DNA of 64,000 bases from an uncultured Flavobacteriaceae bacterium (GTDB taxonomy: Bacteria; Bacteroidota; Bacteroidia; Flavobacteriales; Flavobacteriaceae). Below the pieces are notes generated by a model. That model searched no databases, was not told the origin of the DNA, and saw only the letters and a program-made list of their open reading frames with translations. The position numbers were made by a program, and so were the translations under genes. Positions 26,688 to 35,355 of this stretch are shown piece by piece. The first letter of the stretch is position 1. Every line of letters starts with the position of its first letter. The stretch covers positions 96,158-160,157 of the forward strand of contig CANLUH010000008.1 in the NCBI GenBank assembly GCA_947494205.1, given 5' to 3'.

Positions 26688-27581
26688 TTAGTGTTTTACA
26701 ACTATTAATTCTATTCTTCTATTAAGTAATCTATCGTCTTCATTACTCTCAGGAAAATGTAATGGACTAGAAAAGCCCATTCCTTTGGTTGTAATTCTTT
26801 CAGAATCTATTCCTTTATACACTAAATGTCTTTTAATGGTTTCTGCACGGTTTAGAGATAAGGTTTTATTATAATCATAGTGATAAGTATTCGAAACTTC
26901 TGCTTCCATATCTTCTTCTTTATATTCGTTTTCAATTTCATCATAACTGCCACAACAAACATGTCCTCTAATTTCAATATGTAGATTTGGGTTATTTTTT
27001 AATGTTTCTTGTAAAAGGTTTAACTCTGGTAAACAAGATGGTATAATAATCGCTTTTCCTAAATAAAACAGAATATTTTTTAATATGATACTACCTCCTA
27101 TTTTTATGCTATTTAATACTTCTAGATAATTCTCTTGGGGAATTTCTAATTCTATTTTGGGAGTATCAATATCTGGTTTAGTAACATAATGAATATAACA
27201 TATTACTTTCCGGTCCTCTAAAACACCTCTATAATCATTTTTAAGGTCTTGTTTACTATACGTTTCTCCCATAGATAATACTGTTAAAGGCGCTTTATTA
27301 TTATACTTCTTAATAGTATTTAATACTGTTTTTGCTCTTTTTAAAGCAAGACTATTATTATAATCGTTACTTCCAACATAATCTGCGAAACCATGTATTT
27401 CTATATTTTTTATAGTTTTATTTAAAAGCTTTTGTATAATTTTATTTTCATTATTATTTGTAACCTTGTATGCGTTACTTTCATAATACAATACTAAAGT
27501 ATCTGTTTGCACTGTTTTAACTTGCGAAAACCCAAACATACTTGAAAACACAACAACTCCAATTATATAATATTTTAACAT
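26688..27581 (-). CDS. Exported protein with two OmpA-like domains
   Basis: A 297-residue protein with a signal peptide (about 1-19, ending FGFSQ). Two regions resemble the OmpA C-terminal peptidoglycan-binding fold: 28-115 (LVLYYESNAYKVTNNNENKI, IEIHGFADYVGSNDYNNSLA, RAKTVLN) and 165-297 (LHIEIRGHVCCG, SLNRAETIKRHLV, GIDSERITTKGMGFSSP, NRRIELIVV). The second is complete, including the Asp/Arg region; the first is shorter. It probably binds the cell wall. Monocistronic. Confidence 0.85.
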   Translation of the reverse strand: MLKYYIIGVVVFSSMFGFSQVKTVQTDTLVLYYESNAYKVTNNNENKIIQKLLNKTIKNIEIHGFADYVGSNDYNNSLALKRAKTVLNTIKKYNNKAPLTVLSMGETYSKQDLKNDYRGVLEDRKVICYIHYVTKPDIDTPKIELEIPQENYLEVLNSIKIGGSIILKNILFYLGKAIIIPSCLPELNLLQETLKNNPNLHIEIRGHVCCGSYDEIENEYKEEDMEAEVSNTYHYDYNKTLSLNRAETIKRHLVYKGIDSERITTKGMGFSSPLHFPESNEDDRLLNRRIELIVVKH

Positions 27582-27779
27582 ATTTAATTTCTAGTTAGTA
27601 CCTATATTAAAGAACGTATCTATTCAATACTTCTTATTTAAAAGTAATATTTTTATAAACTAAAAGAGATTGTTGTACTACTTATTGTTAATTAAAAATA
27701 TGCTGCTTATAATTAATCTTTTTTACTCTTCATTTTATACCTAAATTTATACTCTTAATTGTATTCTATAAAGTAAAAT

Positions 27780-29015
27780 ATGTCCACATTAATAATTAAT
27801 ATAAAAGAGCTTCTACAAGTTAGAGAGTCAGGAATTCAAAAAGTCTCAGGCAAAGCCATGCAAGAACTACCAAGTATAAAAAATGCATATCTTTTAATAG
27901 CTGACGATACTATTATAGATTTCGGACCAATGGAAGATGCTAAGGGTATTACGGCAGATAATACTATTGATGCTACAGATAAAATAGTACTACCTACTTG
28001 GTGCGATTCTCATACCCATATAGTATATGCAGGGAATAGAGAACAAGAGTTTGTAGACCGTATTAATGGTTTAAGTTATGAAGATATTGCTAAACGCGGT
28101 GGCGGTATATTAAATAGTGCAGAAACACTACAAAATACTAGTGAAGAGGACTTATACAAACAGTCTATTGCTCGCGTAAAAGCGGTTATGCAAATGGGCA
28201 CAGGTGCCATTGAAATAAAATCGGGATATGGTTTAACAACAGAAGCTGAATTAAAAATGCTTCGTGTTATAAAACGGATAAAAAAAGAATTCCCTGTAAA
28301 AGTAAAAGCTACGTTTCTAGGCGCGCATGCGTTTCCAAAAGTGTTTAAAGAGAACAAGCAAGGGTATATAGATTCTATAATAAATGAAATGTTACCACAA
28401 GTAGCAAAAGAAGAATTAGCACATTATGTAGATGTATTTTGCGAAAAAGGATATTTCTCTTTAGAAGATACAGAACAATTACTTAAAGCTGCAAAAACAT
28501 ATAATTTAACACCAAAAATCCACGTTAATCAATTTAATGCCTTTGGAGGTGTTGCTCTAGCTGTAAAATATAATGCGCTTAGTGTTGATCATCTAGAAGA
28601 ATTAAATAACGATGATATAGCCGCATTAAAAGGCAGTAATACAATGCCAGTGGCATTACCATCTTGCTCTTATTTTTTAAGTATTCCCTACACACCTGGA
28701 AGACAAATTATAGACGCAGGATTACCTTTAGCATTAGCAACCGATTATAACCCTGGCTCTACGCCTTCTGGCAATATGAATTTTGTAGTTAGTACTGCCT
28801 GTATTAAAATGAAATTAACGCCAGAAGAAGCTATTAATGCCGCTACAATTAACGGCGCTTACGCTATGGGTATTTCTAATGAGTATGGTAGTATAACAAA
28901 AGGAAAAAAAGCAAATCTTATCATTACCAAGTCAATGCCTAGTTATAATTATTTACCATATGCCTTTGGAGACAACCATATAGAACAAGTTATTATAAAT
29001 GGAACTTGTATTTAA
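27780..29015 (+). CDS. hutI: Imidazolonepropionase
   Basis: A 411-residue amidohydrolase that opens 4-imidazolone-5-propanoate to formiminoglutamate, the third step of histidine degradation. The metal pair His78/His80 is in DSHTHIVYAG, with substrate-binding GNREQEF after it; HVNQFNAFGG, SVDHLEEL and LATDYNPGSTPSGN complete the active site. Full length. The next gene overlaps its end by 17 bases; hutG is about 1.6 kb further on, separated by a convergent gene. Confidence 0.97.
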   Translation: MSTLIINIKELLQVRESGIQKVSGKAMQELPSIKNAYLLIADDTIIDFGPMEDAKGITADNTIDATDKIVLPTWCDSHTHIVYAGNREQEFVDRINGLSYEDIAKRGGGILNSAETLQNTSEEDLYKQSIARVKAVMQMGTGAIEIKSGYGLTTEAELKMLRVIKRIKKEFPVKVKATFLGAHAFPKVFKENKQGYIDSIINEMLPQVAKEELAHYVDVFCEKGYFSLEDTEQLLKAAKTYNLTPKIHVNQFNAFGGVALAVKYNALSVDHLEELNNDDIAALKGSNTMPVALPSCSYFLSIPYTPGRQIIDAGLPLALATDYNPGSTPSGNMNFVVSTACIKMKLTPEEAINAATINGAYAMGISNEYGSITKGKKANLIITKSMPSYNYLPYAFGDNHIEQVIINGTCI

Positions 29016-29562
29016 TCTTAATAATTCTGGGCAACTTTCAAAGTCTTGTCGTGCGTTAGGCTTAAAAACATTTGATTCTGTTTGCAACTATGTTAAAATA
29101 CTTCCCTACGGAAGAAATTCTGAAAGAAGTGATTTCACTTTAGTGTTAAAAGAAAACAAAGGTACTTGCTCTACTAAACATGCTTTTTTAAAACAAATTG
29201 CAATAGAAAATAATGAGCCTACAGTAGTATTATTTTTAGGTATTTATAAAATGAATGATGCTAACACCAAAGGTGTTGGAGACATTTTAAAGCAGTATAA
29301 TTTAGAGTATATTCCAGAAGCGCACACTTATTTAAAACTAAACAATACTATTTTAGATGTTACAAGAACTGTAGCTTCTAAAATTACTTTTGAAAGTAGT
29401 CTTTTATCTGAAGAAATAATTATGCCACAACAGATTGGAGATTATAAAGTTAATAATCATAAAAACTATTTAAAAAACTGGATAACTGCTTATAACATTC
29501 CATATACCTTTAAAGAGATTTGGAATATAAGAGAAGCCTGTATAACAGCTTTAAACCAATAA
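28999..29562 (+). CDS. Transglutaminase-like protein of unknown role, overlapping hutI
   Basis: A 187-residue soluble protein. A Cys-His-Asp series fits a transglutaminase/papain-like fold: Cys in GTCSTKHAFLKQ (about residue 53), His in PEAHTYLKL (about 113), Asp in ILDVT (about 124). The spacing and the surrounding strands support the assignment, but no named family is recalled. The start lies 17 bases inside hutI, implying translational coupling. It might act on a product of histidine degradation or only share the promoter. Confidence 0.7.
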   Translation: MELVFNLNNSGQLSKSCRALGLKTFDSVCNYVKILPYGRNSERSDFTLVLKENKGTCSTKHAFLKQIAIENNEPTVVLFLGIYKMNDANTKGVGDILKQYNLEYIPEAHTYLKLNNTILDVTRTVASKITFESSLLSEEIIMPQQIGDYKVNNHKNYLKNWITAYNIPYTFKEIWNIREACITALNQ

Positions 29563-29603
29563 AAAAACCTGAAAGTAGTAGCACACTTACTTTCAGGTTT
29601 TTT
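29562..29603. terminator. Bidirectional terminator
   Basis: AAAAAACCTGAAAGTA and TACTTTCAGGTTTTTT form a long perfect stem with a short loop, just after the plus-strand unit and before the convergent gene at 29638. Confidence 0.9.
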
Positions 29604-29637
29604 CATGAAATAATTAACTAATACTAAATCTAGTACT

Positions 29638-30525
29638 TTATCTCAATGTAAATTGAGAACTTGAAACTAATTCTTTACCGTTAAAAACGTTTACTTTATA
29701 ATTACCTTTCTCAAATCTATCTTTCTCATTCTTCTTGGTAATAAACTCGCAGATATCTAAATTATCATTCTCGTAATTAAATTTACTAATCACACTATAA
29801 TTAAGAGATTCTTCTCCAAAAACAATTTGGTCGTTTGCACCTAGAATATTGTTTTTAGGATCTATAACTTGTACGTATAATTCTTGATCGCCTGCTTCTA
29901 CTAATCTATTTTTTGCTACTGTGAAGCAAACTCTAATTTTATCGCTACGTTTTGCTCTTTCTGTTGGAATTAATTTTCCAGAAGTACGCTCTATAACACC
30001 AAATCCTTTTAAATTAACGGCATTAAGTACCGATGCATTTTCTACAACATCTGCTAATGCTGTGTTTTGCACTAAAAGAGAATCGGTAAACATAGTACGC
30101 TCTTCTAATTGTACTTTAGTACTATCTAAAGTTGTTGCTAATAACTGATTTTCAACTTTAAGTTTATCGTTTTCTGTTAATAGTACATCCATCTCTTTTT
30201 GAAGTGATAAATACTTCTTTTTATATCTCCATAAGCTTTTAATATTAGCTTCAGAAACGCTTAAAGAGTCTATTAAACCTTGTATACGTTCTTTTGCATC
30301 TACTAAATTCTGGTTTACAATAGTACTTTCACTAATTGCCATTTCATACTTGGCATTCATAGCGTTAAGATCTTTCATTACTGCAGCCTTTTCTTCTGTA
30401 AGCTGTAATGCTGTTTCTTCTTTATCCTTTTTAAAGGACAAAGCTACTGCACCAGCTCCAATAAATAAAGCTATTGCTATACCTAAGGCGACTTTTAAAC
30501 CTATACTTTTTGTGTTATTTGTCAT
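29638..30525 (-). CDS. Membrane-anchored periplasmic coiled-coil protein
   Basis: A 295-residue protein with a single N-terminal membrane segment (about 8-29), a long coiled coil (about 35-160, many Leu/Glu/Lys heptads), and a C-terminal beta-rich domain (about 168-295) beginning NLKGFGVIERTSGKLIPT and ending VNVFNGKELVSSSQFTLR. It looks like a trimer or dimer displayed in the periplasm. Seen in many flavobacteria as a hypothetical protein; function unknown. Monocistronic. Confidence 0.75.
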   Translation of the reverse strand: MTNNTKSIGLKVALGIAIALFIGAGAVALSFKKDKEETALQLTEEKAAVMKDLNAMNAKYEMAISESTIVNQNLVDAKERIQGLIDSLSVSEANIKSLWRYKKKYLSLQKEMDVLLTENDKLKVENQLLATTLDSTKVQLEERTMFTDSLLVQNTALADVVENASVLNAVNLKGFGVIERTSGKLIPTERAKRSDKIRVCFTVAKNRLVEAGDQELYVQVIDPKNNILGANDQIVFGEESLNYSVISKFNYENDNLDICEFITKKNEKDRFEKGNYKVNVFNGKELVSSSQFTLR

Positions 30526-30639
30526 GTTTTTTGTTTTTAGGGGATAAATTATTTTTTCTATTTTTTAATCTTTCTTTTTACTGTTTTAAATAAATTAAAT
30601 CTGTAATTTTATTTCACTTTAAATTAATTTTAAATTTAT

Positions 30640-31683
30640 ATGGACAAACTTGTTTTATTTAACGCTTCGAAAGTAAATAAAATACTTAACAAACGAGAAG
30701 GAGAATGCAAATTTGGTGAACATATTGCTCTATTAACATCAACCACAAACATATACGAGTCTATTAAAAGTTTAGACGTCCAGTATGTAATATTAGGACT
30801 ACCAGAAGATGTCGGTGTTTTTGCAAACCACGGAAAATCAGGAACTTCAACAGCTTGGAAGGCTACAATTAAAATTTTGTTAAATACACAAAGTAACACA
30901 CACACACATGCAAAAAGGGTATTAATTTTAGGTCATTTAAATTTTGAAGAAGAGCTAGAAGCGCTTTCTAAGCTAAATAGAACTAAAACTAAAGACATTA
31001 ATAGGGCTAGAACTATAGTAGACACAATAGATAAACAGGTTACAAACTGTATTTACACTATTGTAAAGGCTGGTAAAATTCCAATAATCATTGGCGGAGG
31101 ACATAACAATGCTTATGGTAACATTAAGGGTGCTTCGTTAGCACTTGGCAACCCTATTAACGCAATTAATTTTGATGCACATACCGATTTTAGAGCACAA
31201 GAAGGAAGACATAGCGGCAATGGGTTTTCTTATGCTTTTAATGAAGGGTTTTTAAATAACTATTTCATTTTCGGACTACACGAAAATTATACCTCCCAGG
31301 CCATTTTTGATATTTTAAACTCCAAAAAAACTTTAGATTTTAATAGTTATGAAGCTATTGAAGTTAGAAAAGAGTTGAAATTTAAGAATGAAATGAAACG
31401 AGCACTAAAACATATAGATAATAAACCTTTTGGTCTTGAAATTGATTGTGATGCTATAGAAAATATACCAAGTAGTGCAAAAACTCCAAGTGGATTCTCT
31501 GTTAATAAAGCAAGACAGTTTGTAAACTATTTTGGAAACTCTACTCAAGTAAGCTATTTACATATTTGTGAAGCAGCACCTACAAAGAAAACCGAATCGC
31601 AAGTCGGTAAATTAATAAGTTATTTAATTACAGATTTTATTAGAAGTAATATAAAAACCAGTGCAAAATTAAATTCTCTATAA
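30640..31683 (+). CDS. hutG: Formimidoylglutamase, arginase family
   Basis: A 347-residue ureohydrolase with all metal-binding motifs: GGGHNN (152-157), NFDAHTDFR (177-185) and EIDCDAIEN (267-275). It splits N-formimidoyl-L-glutamate to glutamate and formamide, the last step of one branch of histidine degradation. Proximity to hutI supports this substrate over arginine or agmatine. hutH and hutU are not in the window. Downstream is a 427-bp gap. Confidence 0.9.
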   Translation: MDKLVLFNASKVNKILNKREGECKFGEHIALLTSTTNIYESIKSLDVQYVILGLPEDVGVFANHGKSGTSTAWKATIKILLNTQSNTHTHAKRVLILGHLNFEEELEALSKLNRTKTKDINRARTIVDTIDKQVTNCIYTIVKAGKIPIIIGGGHNNAYGNIKGASLALGNPINAINFDAHTDFRAQEGRHSGNGFSYAFNEGFLNNYFIFGLHENYTSQAIFDILNSKKTLDFNSYEAIEVRKELKFKNEMKRALKHIDNKPFGLEIDCDAIENIPSSAKTPSGFSVNKARQFVNYFGNSTQVSYLHICEAAPTKKTESQVGKLISYLITDFIRSNIKTSAKLNSL

Positions 31684-31896
31684 TTAACTAATAATCAACA
31701 ATATAATTAAGCTATTTACTTACAATAAAAACATTTAATCGTATTTTTATGCTTTTAATCGAGGTTTTTATTTTATTTTTTGTATTATTGTATTGTTTAT
31801 GAGTTATCTCATAAATTTATAGTGTAAATGAAACATACAATAAACTTTTTTAAGTCAATAGAAAGAAACATTTGCTATTATATTTTGGTTGATTAG

Positions 31897-31972
31897 AAAG
31901 CATTCTTAATTAATACAACACAAATTAGATCACCCTAAATCTATTATGAGTTGTATACAAAGAATGCTTTTT
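31897..31972 (+). ncRNA. Candidate structured RNA or long terminator
   Basis: AAAGCATTCTT (31897-31907) pairs with AAGAATGCTTT (31960-31970). Inside it ATACAAC (31913-31919) pairs with GTTGTAT (31950-31956), and TAGAT (31926-31930) with ATCTA (31939-31943). The three nested stems are separated by small internal loops. On the plus strand the outer stem runs into TTTTTT, as in an intrinsic terminator. It lies over 200 bases after hutG, so it is unusually far and large for that gene's terminator. It might be the 3' part of a small RNA. Confidence 0.45.
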
Positions 31973-32053
31973 TAGTTAAATACATACTACTTCCCCCTCA
32001 ACATTTAATACCTTTTAAATAACTCTAAATATAAATTAATGTTTAAATAATTA

Positions 32054-32082
32054 TTTGATAAATAAAAAATTTAATACATTTG
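32054..32082 (+). promoter_or_regulatory. Bacteroidetes-type promoter of MarR-GNAT gene
   Basis: TTTG at 32054-32057 and TACATTTG at 32075-32082 are separated by 17 bases, a good match to the TTTG / TAnnTTTG promoter form. The coding start follows 28 bases later. Confidence 0.65.
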
Positions 32083-32083
32083 C

Positions 32084-32095
32084 ATAAGTACTTAT
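32084..32095. promoter_or_regulatory. 12-bp palindromic operator candidate
   Basis: ATAAGTACTTAT is a perfect palindrome placed directly after the -7 box, on the expected transcription start of the MarR-type gene. MarR proteins commonly repress their own genes by binding such palindromes. Confidence 0.5.
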
Positions 32096-32110
32096 ATAAA
32101 TACATATTCA

Positions 32111-33064
32111 ATGGATGCATTAAGAGGTTTTGGAGAATTAGGTTTAGGTTCTAGATTGAAAAGAGTGAGTGAGTATTTAATGAAAGAAACTCAAATAGTT
32201 TACGATTATTTTAAAATAGATTTCGACCCTTATTTATTTCCTGTTTTTAAAATTATAACGAATAAAAATGGTGTAACAAATACTGAGATAAAAAATACAT
32301 TACAATTATCTCAACCTGCAATAACCCAAGCCATTAATAAACTCATAAAAAAAGAATTAGTTATAATAAAAAATGATGTTGTAGATAAACGTAAAAAGAT
32401 TGTTTTACTTTCTAATAAAGGCGCTCTTTTAATGCTACAATTAAAACCACTTTGGAAATGTATTGATACGGTTATTAAAGACTATACCTTAACAAGTTCT
32501 AGCTCTTTAATAGAACATTTAAATGTATTAGAAGATAAATTAAACACAAAAAGTTTTAGTAAAACAATAATAGAAATGGCAGAAAACAGCACTTTAGAAA
32601 CCTTAAATATAGTCTCTTTTAAACCCGAGTACTCTAAACATTTTTATGACTTAAATATAGAGTGGTTAAAAACTTACTTTTATGTAGAACCTTTTGATGA
32701 AGAGGTATTAAGTAAACCTAGCAAATATATTATAGATAAAGGTGGATTTATTTTCTTCTACAAACTAGATGACAAAATAGTTGGTACCGTTGCCTTAATG
32801 CCTATTGATGGTATTGATAAAGGTTATGAACTAACAAAAATGGCTGTACAACCTGAACTTCGCGGTCAAAAAATTGGACAAAAACTATTAAAATATTGTA
32901 TCGATTTTTCCAAAACACAAGACTTTAATAAGCTCCTACTTTACTCTAGCGTTATTTTAGAAAATGCTATTTATATATACAAAAAATATGGTTTTATTGA
33001 AGTGCCTTTAGAAAAAGACAATCATTACAAAAGAAGCAGTATAAAAATGGAGTATCCACTGTAA
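32111..33064 (+). CDS. MarR-type regulator fused to GNAT acetyltransferase
   Basis: A 317-residue two-domain protein. Residues about 25-150 form a MarR winged helix (GVTNTEIKNTLQLSQPAITQ as recognition region, VDKRKKIVLLS as wing). Residues about 165-317 form a GNAT domain with the acetyl-CoA loop in AVQPELRGQKIGQKLLKY. This fusion is widespread and is thought to couple gene control with acetylation of an unknown small molecule or protein. The start at 32111 fits the promoter and leaves a 20-residue extension before the domain. Monocistronic. Confidence 0.92.
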   Translation: MDALRGFGELGLGSRLKRVSEYLMKETQIVYDYFKIDFDPYLFPVFKIITNKNGVTNTEIKNTLQLSQPAITQAINKLIKKELVIIKNDVVDKRKKIVLLSNKGALLMLQLKPLWKCIDTVIKDYTLTSSSSLIEHLNVLEDKLNTKSFSKTIIEMAENSTLETLNIVSFKPEYSKHFYDLNIEWLKTYFYVEPFDEEVLSKPSKYIIDKGGFIFFYKLDDKIVGTVALMPIDGIDKGYELTKMAVQPELRGQKIGQKLLKYCIDFSKTQDFNKLLLYSSVILENAIYIYKKYGFIEVPLEKDNHYKRSSIKMEYPL

Positions 33065-33094
33065 TACAATGGGTTAATATAACCGATTTATATT

Positions 33095-34741
33095 CTAAAA
33101 CTGCTTTTTTAAAGTTTGTTTTGCTTCCTTTATTATAGTTTCTGGGTAGTTATATAATTCCATTATTTTAATAGCATTACGTGTTGTTAACTTTCCTTTT
33201 TTAAGTTTATGATCGAACACTAAATTACTTTGTTCTATAGCTTCACAAAAATGAAACAACTCGTAAGCATCATGTTTTAATAATTCTGTTAATTCAATAT
33301 CATGAGTAGATACAAAAACCATATTGTTTCCCTGGTTTAAATACGATAAAATACCTTGCCCCCCCGAAATACGCTCTGCAGTATTTGTGCCTTTAAAAAT
33401 TTCATCTAATACAAATAAACACGGGGCATCTTCTTCAGAAGCTTCAATAAGTTGTTTTAATGTCAATACTTCTTCTAGATAGTAACTCGTGTTTTCAAAT
33501 AAATCATCTGTAATCCTTATAGACGAATAGAGTTTAAAAAATGGTGCCTTATAGGTTTTAGCAAAACATAAATGTAATGTTTGCGCTAATAAACTATTTA
33601 CAGCAATAGTTCTTATAAATGTTGTTTTACCAGACATATTAGAACCGGTAAGTAACATGCTTTTATCTTTTAATTTAAAATCGTTAGAAATACATGCTTC
33701 AATTAAAGGGTGTACAATTGCCGTTGTTTCTATTGTTTTGTCTTTTGTAAATTCTGGACGACATAATTCTAAATTATTACTTTTTAATGAGGCGGTAGAA
33801 ATAGCAGCATCCACTTCACCTATAAATAGAAATAACGCTTCTATACTTTGCTTTTTATTTTCTATATCATCTAAAAAACGATTGAATAAAATATATTCCA
33901 AATTAAATAGAATTTTAAACGACTCTATAAACATCCAAATTGCAAAAATATATTCGTTACTTAAGTCTACATTAAATCCTAAAAACTCTGTTTTAAGTTT
34001 TATACTTTGTATTTTTTTTAAAAATGGAAACACTTTATAATGTGCTTTTATCTCTTTAAATTCTGATAACTTTTTTGCTACTTTATACGCTCTAGAAATT
34101 TGATTTACACCATTTAAATAATGACTTACATTGTTTTTATTACTAAAGTGCAATATTAGATTTGTTATAAAAATTGGAGCTATAAAAAGAAAATAAATAG
34201 GATTGTAAAACCCTAAAGCTATAAGTAGTACTGTTACTAGTGTTAAGGTGTAGGCTAACCATAATAATTTAGATTTCTTTATTTGCTCCTCATGTATTAA
34301 ACCAACTAAATCGTATGCATTGCGTGAATTTAATTTAGATAACAGTAACTGACTTTCTATTCTTAAGGTTTTATTTTCAATAAAGTAACTTGATAATTCA
34401 CTGAAATTAGACAGTTTTTGTATTGTAGAAATAGTTCTTAATTTAAAATATAGATACTGTTGCCCTATTTTAGACGTTGTTCTGTCTATAAATTTAAACA
34501 ACTGGTTAATATCTAAATCTTGTACTGTTTTATCTGAAATAATATGATAGGCATTCTCCTTGTGTTTATTATTATCAAAATAATTAGCAATGGCATCAAA
34601 ATTATAATATTCTGAAGCTTTAGGTTGTCCCCAATTAGATAATAATGTGTGCTTCAGTTTTTGTAATTGTTTCTTTTTTGAATAGTTATTAATTAAGAAA
34701 ATTAATACAAGTACTAAACAGACACCAAGTATCCAATTCAT
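33095..34741 (-). CDS. Membrane-associated MutS-like ATPase
   Basis: A 548-residue MutS family member without the mismatch-recognition domain. One membrane helix is at the N-terminus (about 3-18) and a hydrophobic hairpin at about 158-197 (YTLTLVTVLLIALGFY, IYFLFIAPIFITNLIL). The ATPase has Walker A TGSNMSGKTT (365-374), Walker B LFVLDEIFKGTN and the VFVSTHD switch. It is not the MutS of mismatch repair. Versions with membrane helices are common in Bacteroidetes and of unknown role. It is the last gene of a long minus-strand run, 107 bases after the preceding gene. Confidence 0.9.
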   Translation of the reverse strand: MNWILGVCLVLVLIFLINNYSKKKQLQKLKHTLLSNWGQPKASEYYNFDAIANYFDNNKHKENAYHIISDKTVQDLDINQLFKFIDRTTSKIGQQYLYFKLRTISTIQKLSNFSELSSYFIENKTLRIESQLLLSKLNSRNAYDLVGLIHEEQIKKSKLLWLAYTLTLVTVLLIALGFYNPIYFLFIAPIFITNLILHFSNKNNVSHYLNGVNQISRAYKVAKKLSEFKEIKAHYKVFPFLKKIQSIKLKTEFLGFNVDLSNEYIFAIWMFIESFKILFNLEYILFNRFLDDIENKKQSIEALFLFIGEVDAAISTASLKSNNLELCRPEFTKDKTIETTAIVHPLIEACISNDFKLKDKSMLLTGSNMSGKTTFIRTIAVNSLLAQTLHLCFAKTYKAPFFKLYSSIRITDDLFENTSYYLEEVLTLKQLIEASEEDAPCLFVLDEIFKGTNTAERISGGQGILSYLNQGNNMVFVSTHDIELTELLKHDAYELFHFCEAIEQSNLVFDHKLKKGKLTTRNAIKIMELYNYPETIIKEAKQTLKKQF

Positions 34742-34848
34742 AGTTTAAAGCCGGTTTTATTTGAAATAAAGCAATACTGAAGAATCTACTTTATTTTCTT
34801 CTTTTATGCTATACTAAATAAGTCTATTTAAATGAATAATTGTTACAA

Positions 34849-35355
34849 TTATACTATCCAATAATTATACTTAATAAAAAATAGTAATAGCGATAAGAAG
34901 AGTCCTATGCCTAAAGCAATACTATTAAGCATTAATAATTGCTGTTTTTCTATTTTAAAATGATTAACATAAAGTGATTTCCTATTTAAAAAATAAATAA
35001 CAGAAATAGTAACTAATATAAAAACTATAGAAAATAAAGACATTTCAAATTCATATTCGCCTTCTAGTAGTATTCTAAACATATTGAAAGCAACAAAGTA
35101 GAAATATTGAGTTATAAGTAACCAACCTATTTTATTTTTAAATAGTAAACCAAAAAGAGATATTAGCAAGAAAATTGAAGACCTTAAAGTATTAAATATC
35201 TTTTTGACTTTATACATAATCTCAGGCTCATTCTCTACTTGCATTTTCAACCAATCAAAGCCACTATTATATTCATAAAATAAACTAAAATATAATGACG
35301 ATAGAAATAACCCTATAACAATAAGACTAAGGATATAAAATGGCTTAAACTTCAC
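34849..35355 (-). CDS. Four-helix membrane protein of unknown function
   Basis: A 168-residue protein with about four membrane segments (about 8-27, 54-70, 98-118, 140-163). The start codon is GTG, placed directly after the TAG stop of the 590-residue protein gene, so the two are translationally linked; an internal ATG would remove the first membrane segment. No family is recognised. Confidence 0.65.
   Translation of the reverse strand: MKFKPFYILSLIVIGLFLSSLYFSLFYEYNSGFDWLKMQVENEPEIMYKVKKIFNTLRSSIFLLISLFGLLFKNKIGWLLITQYFYFVAFNMFRILLEGEYEFEMSLFSIVFILVTISVIYFLNRKSLYVNHFKIEKQQLLMLNSIALGIGLFLSLLLFFIKYNYWIV

Larger units (their letters stand above)
31684..32110. other. 427-bp intergenic region with a structured inverted repeat and MarR-type promoter
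   Basis: No gene is seen. The region has a two-stem inverted repeat (31897-31970) ended by a T-tract, and the promoter and palindrome of the MarR-GNAT gene at its right end. The rest is AT-rich without recognisable features. Confidence 0.65.
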
